DNA of 10,815 nucleotides from Deltaproteobacteria bacterium (lineage in GTDB: Bacteria > Desulfobacterota > Desulfarculia > Adiutricales > Adiutricaceae). Location of the stretch: contig JAITJB010000286.1 of the NCBI GenBank assembly GCA_031279155.1, positions 1 through 10,815 of the forward strand, in the 5' to 3' direction. Of this stretch, positions 1 through 6,548 are shown piece by piece. A program made the position numbers and the translations under genes. The notes beneath the pieces were generated by a model. The model made no database searches and was not told the origin of the DNA. It saw nothing but the letters and a program-made list of their open reading frames with translations. Positions within the stretch are counted from its first letter, which is position 1. Each line of letters starts with the position of its first letter.

Positions 1-585
1 CATCTGAGATGGCGTAAACCTTTTACCGGTCTCTAACCCTGAGGCAATGGTCGGCCCGGCGGTTAAGCCCATGGTCCGCCGCTTAGGTAGAGTTACTTCG
101 CTTACAGCATTTTGGCTTACAGCATTTTGGCTTGCAGCATTTTGGTTTGTTGCATTTTGGCTTGTAGTATCTTGGCTTATATTATTTTGGCTTATATTAT
201 TTTGGCTTGCAGCATTTTGGTTTTCGGCCTCGCTTGAGGCCAATTTAAGGCCGTTACTTTTAACAGCTTCGGCTAATTGCGGCCTATTAGCTTCATTAAG
301 CTCAGCGGCCAGCTTGTCTCTAGCGTTAGACTCTTTGAGTTTGGCCAATTGCCTTTGCGTCTGCTGGCTAACAGGACCTTGGAGGACCTTTTCTAAAATG
401 TTGTTTTGGGAACGACTGGCCGCCATGGCCGCCTCAAAGTCGGCCTGGTTTTTACCCATGACCGGCGGCACGGAAATATTCATAGATGAGCCATTTCGGC
501 TGGCCCTAAGGTTAGCTTTGGAAGCTGCAGTATTTATTCTTGGAGCGGTCAGATTGCCGACCGCAAATTTTGCTTTATCAAACAT
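1..585 (-). CDS. Unrecognised Gln/Asn/Ser-rich repeat protein, N-terminal part (partial)
   Basis: I do not recognise this protein. The reverse strand is open from an ATG at 585 to the window edge, giving 195 codons with no stop, so the C-terminus lies outside. A good ribosome-binding site (AAGGA, 7 nt before the ATG) fixes the start. The protein begins MFDKAKFAVGNL with no signal peptide or membrane segment. Residues about 45-118 are rich in Ala, Gln, Lys and Glu and look helical. Residues about 123-162 are eight tandem pentapeptides of the type N-A-[AV]-S-Q, a low-complexity polar linker, followed by a basic KRR at 168-170. The sense is assigned to this strand because it has the ribosome-binding site and ordinary soluble-protein composition. 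The opposite strand reads as a Trp/Phe/Leu-rich artefact of the same repeat. It is transcribed divergently from the carboxyltransferase gene. Function is unknown; a structural or linker-bearing cytoplasmic protein is only a guess. Confidence 0.72.
   Translation of the reverse strand, partial: MFDKAKFAVGNLTAPRINTAASKANLRASRNGSSMNISVPPVMGKNQADFEAAMAASRSQNNILEKVLQGPVSQQTQRQLAKLKESNARDKLAAELNEANRPQLAEAVKSNGLKLASSEAENQNAASQNNISQNNISQDTTSQNATNQNAASQNAVSQNAVSEVTLPKRRTMGLTAGPTIASGLETGKRFTPSQM
101..220. repeat. 15-bp tandem repeat, eight copies
   Basis: Eight consecutive 15-bp units of the form CTTACAGCATTTTGG (plus-strand reading) fill this stretch exactly. Copies at 101-115 and 116-130 are identical, as are 176-190 and 191-205, and 131-145 and 206-220; the two at 146-175 are the most divergent. 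The unit is a whole number of codons, so copy-number change would add or remove pentapeptides in the minus-strand protein without a frameshift. Confidence 0.93.
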
Positions 586-969
586 TCCAAATTCCTTTTC
601 GGCTCGAAAAAACTAGGGCCGAAAAAATAGAACCGAAATCAACCGAAATCTAGAGCCAGTAAGATGAAGCCCCAAGGCGCGCCCCAAAATAACAAGAGAG
701 CAAGAGAACAAGATAGCTCGAGAGCCTCGGGGGAAAAGCCTTCCGGCCTTCCGGCATACTTGATCGATGCAAATATAGTGCCATTTTTTTGGGGGACCAC
801 CATTTGTCGAGCTTCCAACTGCGATCTTGACGGCTTACTAGCAATCCGAAAAAAATTGTTCTAAAATAACTCGATCTGCTTGCCAATGGTCACCTTAGGC
901 CCTGGTTGTCGGCAAAATGGCCCGCGTTTCGGCGGGGGCCAATTCAATATTTTATTCCCCGGAGTTTTC
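586..969. other. Divergent intergenic region
   Basis: This 384-bp gap separates a minus-strand gene (start 585) from a plus-strand gene (start 970), so it should hold both promoters. I see no convincing coding sequence. On the minus strand, GATTTCGGTT is repeated twice in tandem at about 633-652, close to the left gene. CCTTCCGG is repeated twice at 740-755. A TTGACG hexamer (827-832, plus strand) resembles a -35 element but has no well-spaced -10 box; TAAAAT at 863-868 is too far away. A hairpin at 919-940 is listed separately. Promoter positions remain unresolved. Confidence 0.5.
919..940 (+). promoter_or_regulatory. GC-rich hairpin in leader of the carboxyltransferase gene
   Basis: CCCGC (921-925) pairs with GCGGG (932-936) around a short loop, and GG at 919-920 can pair with CC at 939-940 across a two-base bulge. 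It lies 20 bp ahead of the GGAG ribosome-binding site of the gene at 970. The following bases (AATTCAATATTTTATT) are A/T-rich but not a clean T-tract, so it is more likely a leader structure than an intrinsic terminator. Any regulatory role is inference. Confidence 0.35.
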
Positions 970-2841
970 ATGACCAAAGAACTTACCGACGTGGTCGAGC
1001 TTTTTCGCCGCCGGACAAGATCGCCTTTAAGACCGCGCTCAAGCGATCTTATTCAGGCCGTCTTTCCAACCTTCCGGCGCGTTACCCCTTACGATGGCGC
1101 CTTAATCTTAGGTGAGACCGACCAGTGGGACCGCAACCTTTTTATAATCGCCCAGCAAAAACCCAAACCTGAAAACTTAAGAACCAAGGAAGACTTAGCT
1201 AAGCTCAATCACGGCATGCTGACGGCTGAGGATCATTCCTATATTGTAAGATTTCTCAAAAGGGCTGTCCAAAGGTCCAACCAGGGCGACCCGGTCTCGG
1301 TTATCACCCTCATTGATACCTACGGAGCTGACATCTCGATGGAGTCGGCCAGGCACTTTCAGGCCTTCTTCATAGCCTTACTAATCCGCGATTTTCTGAC
1401 CTTACCTCTGCCCACGGTCTCAGTTATCATCGGCGAGGGCGGTAGCGGCGGGGCTCTGGCCATCCAAATGACCGACCGCCGGGCCCAATTTGATGACGCC
1501 CTTTACGCTACGGCCCCGCCTGAAAGTTTAGCGGCCATCATTTTCCGAGACGCCTCTAAGGTGCGTGAAGCTCTCTTAATTTCTAAGCCCACAGCGGTAG
1601 AGCTCAAAGAATTAGGTATTATCGATCAAGTTTTACCGGCGCCTAAAAAAGTCACCGACGTTGACGGCTACGCTAAGCCCTTAGCTAATTTTCTGGAAAA
1701 AGCCGTCAGGGATTTGGGCAAAAGGAGTATTAAAACCCTCTTAAGAGTCCGCCGCAGCCGGGCCAGAAGTTTTGGCGTTTACATTAACGACGCCAGAAAA
1801 AAGGTCAGCCGCTGGGCTTCATTGTTTAGGCTGACCCCGCTTAGGCGCAAACCCGTGCCCACGCCGGATCTAAAGACCTTCAGCTTAACTGACAAGGACA
1901 TTCAGCCAGGGGTTGAGTGGGGCGAATTGATCGATCCAGTGACCACTCCCAATCTCCATCTAAAATGCGGCGATATGAGCCTTAAATCCGGCGGTAACGA
2001 GGAGCGGGGCTGCGGGCGGATCATTCCGTTATCTGAGTTTATGGCCCACCATTACGTTTGCCCAAATTGCGGCACCAGCCGCATCATGGGGGCCATGGGT
2101 TGGATCAACTGCTTAGCCGACGCCGATAGCTTCCAAGAGCTCAACCGCGATCTTACGGCCCACAACCTGCTTCATCCATCATTAATGACTCAGGAGTATA
2201 TAGATTTTCTGGCCAAGCAAGATCAGCGCACGCCCTTCCACGAGGCTCTGGTCACCGGCGAGGGCTCTATCTACGGTCACCCTGTGGCCCTAGCTATCTG
2301 CGAGTTTTACTTTGCCGGCGGCTCCATGGGCGTGGTCTTTGGGGAGAAGTTCTTTAGGCTCTCAGAATACGCCCTCAACAAAAGGCTCCCCATGGTTAGC
2401 CTGTGCTGCTCTGGCGGGGCCCGAGTCCTGGAGGGCACCCCGGCCCTGATGCAGATGGTTAAAACCGTCAACTGCATCACTCGTCTTAAGCGCGACGGCC
2501 TACCTTTTATCTCTATTTTAGGCGATCCCTCCACTGGCGGGGCCATCGCCAGCTACGCCGCCTTAGGCGACGTCATCTTAGCCGAACCCAACGCCCTGGT
2601 CATCTTCACTGGACCTAGGGTCATGGAAGCCAGAGGATTTCCGGTTCATGAAGACGACGTCAGGGCTTCGGCATTGTGCCGTAATTCCAGAAAAATATAC
2701 GATAATTTGGAATATTTTTCCGATATTCGCGGTATTCACGAGATCGCTGAACGGCGAGATCTCAAGCACACTATCTTTAAATATCTAGAATATTACTATG
2801 ATTCACAACCTATGACTAATCGTTATTGGAAAACCAATTAA
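970..2841 (+). CDS. Fused acetyl-CoA carboxylase carboxyltransferase, alpha-beta order
   Basis: This 623-aa protein appears to join both halves of the carboxyltransferase that moves the carboxyl group from biotin to acetyl-CoA, making malonyl-CoA for fatty-acid synthesis. Residues about 40-285 resemble AccA: GEGGSGGALA at 155-164 is the hallmark, followed by an AccA-like helical stretch ending LGIIDQVLP (215-223). Residues about 330-610 resemble AccD: GGSMG (450-454), SGGAR (481-485), DPSTGG (519-524) and GPRV (548-551). Four cysteines (333, 348, 364, 367) could form the AccD-type zinc ribbon, but the first pair is separated by 14 residues instead of the usual two. After GPRV the usual AccD segment is replaced by a diverged tail. 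The ATG at 970 is preferred over in-frame ATGs at 880 and 886 because GGAG lies 5 nt upstream and the extra 30 residues look non-coding. ruvB follows after 15 nt. No biotin carboxylase or biotin carrier gene is in view. A propionyl-CoA or other acyl-CoA carboxyltransferase is a less likely alternative. Confidence 0.85.
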   Translation: MTKELTDVVELFRRRTRSPLRPRSSDLIQAVFPTFRRVTPYDGALILGETDQWDRNLFIIAQQKPKPENLRTKEDLAKLNHGMLTAEDHSYIVRFLKRAVQRSNQGDPVSVITLIDTYGADISMESARHFQAFFIALLIRDFLTLPLPTVSVIIGEGGSGGALAIQMTDRRAQFDDALYATAPPESLAAIIFRDASKVREALLISKPTAVELKELGIIDQVLPAPKKVTDVDGYAKPLANFLEKAVRDLGKRSIKTLLRVRRSRARSFGVYINDARKKVSRWASLFRLTPLRRKPVPTPDLKTFSLTDKDIQPGVEWGELIDPVTTPNLHLKCGDMSLKSGGNEERGCGRIIPLSEFMAHHYVCPNCGTSRIMGAMGWINCLADADSFQELNRDLTAHNLLHPSLMTQEYIDFLAKQDQRTPFHEALVTGEGSIYGHPVALAICEFYFAGGSMGVVFGEKFFRLSEYALNKRLPMVSLCCSGGARVLEGTPALMQMVKTVNCITRLKRDGLPFISILGDPSTGGAIASYAALGDVILAEPNALVIFTGPRVMEARGFPVHEDDVRASALCRNSRKIYDNLEYFSDIRGIHEIAERRDLKHTIFKYLEYYYDSQPMTNRYWKTN

Positions 2842-2856
2842 ATACCAGCATAATTT

Positions 2857-3870
2857 ATGGAAAAAAGAATAACAGATCCCGAAGCCTCCAGGGACGAAAT
2901 TGACCTCGAAACCACTTTAAGGCCCTGCTCGCTTAAGGAGTTCTTAGGGCAAGACGCGCTTAAAGAAAAACTTTCGATCTTCATTGACGCCGCCAAAAAT
3001 CGCGGGGAAAGTCTTGACCACACCCTCATCCACGGGCACCCGGGCTTAGGCAAAACGACCTTGGCCCTGATTTTAAGCCATGAGATGAAAGCCGGCTTTA
3101 AAACCACCTCTGGCCCTGTCATCGAGCGGCCTGGCGATCTGGCCGCCCTCCTAAGTAACTTAAACAGCGGCGACGTCCTTTTTATCGACGAAATCCATCG
3201 CCTGACCCCCCAGGTCGAAGAGATCCTCTACCCGGCCATGGAGGATTTTAAACTCGATCTCTTGATCGGCCAAGGCCCAGGCGCCCGTTCCATTAGGCTA
3301 GATTTGCCGCGCTTCACCTTGGTGGGCGCTACCACCAGAGCCGGCTTGTTGACCCCGCCTCTAAGAGATCGCTTCGGCATCCAGCTAAGGCTTGATTACT
3401 ACAAGCCCTCTGAACTGGCCCTAATTGTCAAAAGGGCGGCTAACCTACTTAAGGCTCAGATTGACGAAGAAGGCGCTTTGGAGATAGCTAAGCGCAGCCG
3501 AGGGACGCCCAGAGTGGCTGGGCGTTTACTTAGGCGGGTGCGAGATTTTGCTGAGGTTAGGGCTAATGGTTTAATTGATAGGGCGACAGCTGATGGCGGC
3601 TTAAGGCTCCTAGACATCGATGCTTTCGGTCTAGACTCCCTTGACAAAAGACTTTTAGAGATCATCTGCCTTAGATACTCAGGCGGCCCGGTAGGCTTAG
3701 AAACAATGGCCACGGCAGCCGGCGAGGAGGCTGAGACCATCTTGGAAGTCTATGAGCCCTACCTGATCCAGGAAGGTTTTATTCATCGCAGTCCCCGAGG
3801 GCGCCTGGCCACTGAAAAAGCCTTTGAGCACTTAGGCGTCCCTAATCTCAAGAAGATTTCTGAACAATAA
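2857..3870 (+). CDS. ruvB: Holliday junction branch migration ATPase RuvB
   Basis: RuvB is the hexameric AAA+ motor that, with RuvA, drives branch migration of Holliday junctions in recombination and repair. The 337-aa length is normal for the family. Visible motifs are Walker A GHPGLGKT (60-67), Walker B LFIDEIH (108-114), sensor 1 GATTR (157-161), an arginine finger in PPLRDRFG (R170), sensor 2 GTPR (216-219) and the C-terminal winged-helix DNA-binding domain with GGPVGLET (276-283), YEPYLIQ (299-305) and RSPRGR (311-316). The ATG at 2857 is the most upstream possible start, since an in-frame TAA lies two codons before it. No clear Shine-Dalgarno sequence precedes it; the carboxyltransferase gene ends 15 nt upstream, so translation may depend on coupling to that gene. 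ruvA and ruvC, often adjacent, are absent here. The neighbouring downstream gene is convergent. Confidence 0.97.
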   Translation: MEKRITDPEASRDEIDLETTLRPCSLKEFLGQDALKEKLSIFIDAAKNRGESLDHTLIHGHPGLGKTTLALILSHEMKAGFKTTSGPVIERPGDLAALLSNLNSGDVLFIDEIHRLTPQVEEILYPAMEDFKLDLLIGQGPGARSIRLDLPRFTLVGATTRAGLLTPPLRDRFGIQLRLDYYKPSELALIVKRAANLLKAQIDEEGALEIAKRSRGTPRVAGRLLRRVRDFAEVRANGLIDRATADGGLRLLDIDAFGLDSLDKRLLEIICLRYSGGPVGLETMATAAGEEAETILEVYEPYLIQEGFIHRSPRGRLATEKAFEHLGVPNLKKISEQ

Positions 3871-3886
3871 GCTTTTGACCCCAAAA

Positions 3887-3940
3887 TTTTTAAGATCGTA
3901 TTTTTAAGATCCGGCCTTTAAGAGCCTACTTTTAAGATCC
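3887..3940. repeat. TTTTAAGATC short direct repeats, three copies
   Basis: TTTTTAAGATC occurs at 3887-3897 and 3901-3911, and TTTTAAGATCC at 3930-3940. The last two copies share the longer form TTTTAAGATCCGGCC (3902-3916 and 3930-3944). The cluster fills the 61-bp gap between the convergent ruvB and AIDA-type genes, and the third copy supplies the stop codon and last codons of the AIDA-type gene. No canonical intrinsic terminator is visible here. CGGCC (3912-3916) and GGCCG (3941-3945) could form a weak 5-bp stem. Confidence 0.8.
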
Positions 3941-6526
3941 GGCCGATAAAACTTTAGCCCCTGTTTTGGCCTCAGTTGAGTCGGCCCGGCCCCCTTGTTT
4001 GACATCTAAGGCGCCCCCGGAATTAACCAAAGTCGATACCGCACGTCCCCTAGAGTATACTATGGCCACGCCGCCGGGGTTAACTACGGCGTTATTTATT
4101 TCTCCGCCGCCATCAACTACGAGGGCCCCGCCGGAATTTATTACCGCACTAGTAGCCTTTCCTCCTGAGAGCACCCTTAAGATAGCGCCAGAATTTATAA
4201 CGAACGATTTGGCCGAGCCCCCTGATTGAACGTCCTGACTAGCGTTAACATTTAAGACAAATTTTTCGGCTACTCCTTTGGCCAGTGAAAACTCTCCCAA
4301 GTCGTTAGTTCCGTTAACTACCCTAGAATCGCTACCGGCTATGTTGGTAATGAGACTGGCGCCCTTTTGTAATTTTACGTTTTCAGCCGCGCCCCCGGCT
4401 TCGATTATAATGCTCCCGCCAGAGGCCACTTGGGCGGCTAGGCCCCTGCCGCCCGCTGAGATCAATTGACTGCCGCCAGAATTGACTATAGCCGATATAG
4501 CCACGCCGCCTGAGGAGACGTGCTGCTCGCCTCGGCGGTTGATGATGGCCGAAGTGGTCTTACCGCCTGATCCGACAATCTGACTTCCTAAGGCGTTAAT
4601 GACCGTTAAATCTACCTGGCCGCCATTTGAGACGACGTGCTGGCCTTTTCGGTTAACTATTGTTCCATTAGTTTGGCCGCCCGCTCTAACGATTTGACGT
4701 CCGCCGGCATTGATTAAGGTCTTACTAGCCATTCCAGCCGATTCAACTATCTGGTCTCTATCGATGATGAAGTTAGTGGCCACCCCATTGGACATGGTAA
4801 ACTGGCCAAATTCGTGAGTCCCTTCGATAACGGTCGAAGAATCGCCTCTAACATAATATGGTAAGATTGAGGCGCCCTTTTGTTGGTTTATACCATAGGC
4901 TGAGGCGCCATAATTAATATACATTACGCCGCCGCTAGCCAACTTGGCGCCGTAAGACTTACCGCCAGAATAAACTGTTTGATACCCTCCAGAACTGACT
5001 AATGTCAAATCAGCCACGCCTCCACTCGATATACGCTGAGCCCCCGAAAAAATAACCGTTTGATTCGCTTCGCCGCCCGATAATACTCTCTGCTCCCCTC
5101 CCTTGACTATGGTGTTTTTGGCCAAACCAGCGGAATAAACGTTTTGGTTGCCGCCTGAGCTTACGACCGCAGAATCCGATACTCCTCCCGATGATATAGA
5201 CTCAGTTCCTCCCAATAAGACGGTGTGCTTGGCTTGAGCGCCAGATGACGTAAGGATTTGCTCACCGCCGCTTAAGACAATGGTAGAGTTGGCTAAACCA
5301 GAGAAAGAAACTCTTTGGATACCTTCATTGTAGACGACGAAATTATCGGCCTGACGGTTAGAGAGCGAAAATTGGCCAAACTCGTTTGTCCCTGAGACGA
5401 CTGTATCATCATCTAAGAGAACTTCAACTTCAAATTTAACGTGACCACCCTTTTGTTGGTTGACGGCCAAGGCCGCCCCCCCCGGCGAAATGAACAAAAC
5501 CCCTCCGGGATTGACGATAGTATTACTAGCTAAACCGCTATATTTTACTAATTGAGAGCCACCGGAATTGACGATAGTATTACTAGCTAAACCGCTATAT
5601 TTTACTAATTGATAGCCACCGGAATTGACGATAGTATTACTAGCTAAACCGCCAGAATCTACTAATTGATCGCCACTGGAATTAATCACGGTCGATATGG
5701 CTTCCCCGGCTCCGGAGACGATTTGACTCCCACTGAAATCTAAGGTTGTCGATATGGCCCTACCACTAGAGAATATTTCTTGTCTCCCGCCAGAATAGAT
5801 AAAAGTCGAAATGGCCGTACCGCCAGAGGATAAAGATAGGAACCCATATGAATTAATAATAAAATTACTGGCCACCCCATCAGACAAAGAAAAGGCGCCG
5901 GATTCATGGGTTCCATTGACTACGCCTGGCCAGCTATCTTCAGCCATAATTTTGATAACGCCGCCTTTATGCTGGCTAATTTCCATAGCTGAACCGCCGA
6001 AAATCTCCAAAATACCACCTGAGTTAATAGCGGTGCTGTAGGCCGTGCCGCCTGAGTAAATTATTTGTTCTCCGCCTAGTTCTAATAAAGTTTGTATGGC
6101 CGTGCCGCCTGAGTCAATTATTTGCTTTCCGCCGGAATTGACGCTCGTAGATTTAGCTGTACCGCCAGATTTGATATAATGGAGCCCACCGGAATTAACT
6201 ACTATGCCCACTGTCCGACCGCCACTACTGACAATCATACTCATAAACTCATGTGGCTTATCACTTACCAAAACCAAACCGGTTGAGGTTTGCCCGCCTT
6301 CGACAACTATTTTAGCCAAAGCTAGCGGCGCGGCTATCCCGGTTTCAAGTACGCAGGCAAGCGATACTATGGCCAATAGTTTTTTGCCCCCGCCTAAGAC
6401 TCCAGCCTTTCGCTTAAGTTTATCCTCAAAGATAGCAATTGATCCACCGCTAACTAAATCAAGGGCCAATAGATCTCGAGAATTATATAACTGATCGTTT
6501 TTTGGTCCCTTAGAATTTGTGGTCAT
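3932..6526 (-). CDS. AIDA-type strand-loop-strand repeat protein, 864 aa, no beta-barrel
   Basis: This is probably an exported adhesin-like protein. It starts at an ATG (6526) with AGGAGAGGG close upstream. An N-terminal extension of about 49 residues ends in a basic stretch (KLKRK 36-40, KK 48-49) and leads into a hydrophobic signal core (50-71) with a plausible A-L-A cleavage site at 69-71. The remainder is about 40 imperfect repeats of roughly 19 residues of the form SGG-x-A-x-x-T-x-V-x-SGG-x-Q-x-V, typical of autotransporter passenger beta-helices. Four times the repeats are interrupted by a module with QKG, then GT[NH]E and GxFSLS (key Lys at 187, 359, 550, 721). The C-terminus ends in repeat sequence; no beta-barrel translocator, LPXTG or other anchor is visible. 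Cysteine occurs only once, inside the signal core. It lies 22 nt downstream of its 641-aa paralogue and is probably co-transcribed with it. The adhesin role is inferred from family resemblance. Confidence 0.88.
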   Translation of the reverse strand: MTTNSKGPKNDQLYNSRDLLALDLVSGGSIAIFEDKLKRKAGVLGGGKKLLAIVSLACVLETGIAAPLALAKIVVEGGQTSTGLVLVSDKPHEFMSMIVSSGGRTVGIVVNSGGLHYIKSGGTAKSTSVNSGGKQIIDSGGTAIQTLLELGGEQIIYSGGTAYSTAINSGGILEIFGGSAMEISQHKGGVIKIMAEDSWPGVVNGTHESGAFSLSDGVASNFIINSYGFLSLSSGGTAISTFIYSGGRQEIFSSGRAISTTLDFSGSQIVSGAGEAISTVINSSGDQLVDSGGLASNTIVNSGGYQLVKYSGLASNTIVNSGGSQLVKYSGLASNTIVNPGGVLFISPGGAALAVNQQKGGHVKFEVEVLLDDDTVVSGTNEFGQFSLSNRQADNFVVYNEGIQRVSFSGLANSTIVLSGGEQILTSSGAQAKHTVLLGGTESISSGGVSDSAVVSSGGNQNVYSAGLAKNTIVKGGEQRVLSGGEANQTVIFSGAQRISSGGVADLTLVSSGGYQTVYSGGKSYGAKLASGGVMYINYGASAYGINQQKGASILPYYVRGDSSTVIEGTHEFGQFTMSNGVATNFIIDRDQIVESAGMASKTLINAGGRQIVRAGGQTNGTIVNRKGQHVVSNGGQVDLTVINALGSQIVGSGGKTTSAIINRRGEQHVSSGGVAISAIVNSGGSQLISAGGRGLAAQVASGGSIIIEAGGAAENVKLQKGASLITNIAGSDSRVVNGTNDLGEFSLAKGVAEKFVLNVNASQDVQSGGSAKSFVINSGAILRVLSGGKATSAVINSGGALVVDGGGEINNAVVNPGGVAIVYSRGRAVSTLVNSGGALDVKQGGRADSTEAKTGAKVLSAGS
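3969..4068. repeat. 100-bp near-identical repeat, copy 1 (3' end of 864-aa gene)
   Basis: This segment matches 6583-6682 with a single mismatch (G at 3989 against A at 6603). It encodes the last repeat units of the 864-aa protein. Weaker but clear similarity continues to about 4330, matching up to about 6944. Identity this high, next to diverged flanks, suggests recent duplication or gene conversion between the two paralogues. Confidence 0.95.
5510..5680. repeat. 57-bp tandem repeat, three copies, inside the 864-aa gene
   Basis: Three consecutive 57-bp units (5510-5566, 5567-5623, 5624-5680) each begin ATTGACGATAGTATTACTAG. The first two differ at only a couple of bases; the third matches in its first half and then diverges. 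The unit equals 19 codons, exactly one strand-loop-strand repeat (GLASNTIVNSGG with flanks, residues about 283-339). It records a recent in-frame tandem duplication and is a candidate for copy-number variation between strains. Confidence 0.93.
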
Positions 6527-6548
6527 CTACCCTCTCCTTTTGGTTTTA

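Noticed and set aside
47..616. A 189-codon plus-strand ORF rich in Trp, Phe and Leu that resembles a membrane protein
   Set aside because: It is antisense to the minus-strand gene at 1-585, has no ribosome-binding site, and its hydrophobic pattern is simply the reverse reading of the 15-bp N-A-x-S-Q repeat.
650..886. Overlapping ORFs on both strands in the 586-969 gap
   Set aside because: They have no ribosome-binding site or recognisable product and overlap each other on opposite strands, as expected by chance between divergent genes.
880..969. Upstream in-frame ATGs (880, 886) as the start of the carboxyltransferase
   Set aside because: No ribosome-binding site precedes them, the extra residues are Gly/Pro/Arg-rich and overlap a hairpin, while the ATG at 970 has GGAG at good spacing and starts the family-like sequence.
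3966..4229. Pro/Ala-rich plus-strand ORFs here and at 6517-6843 that look like a matching gene pair
   Set aside because: They are antisense to the AIDA-type genes; their similarity to each other only reflects the duplicated 3' ends, and codon periodicity of the repeats lies on the minus strand.
5510..5680. The 57-bp array as a CRISPR
   Set aside because: The units are contiguous, in frame as 19 codons, with no unique spacers and no cas genes nearby.
6344..6376. A possible lipoprotein signal (Cys in VSLACVLE of both AIDA-type proteins)
   Set aside because: The residues before the cysteine do not fit a lipobox, since the -3 position is Ser, and the cysteine lies in the middle of the hydrophobic core, ahead of a better A-L-A cleavage site.
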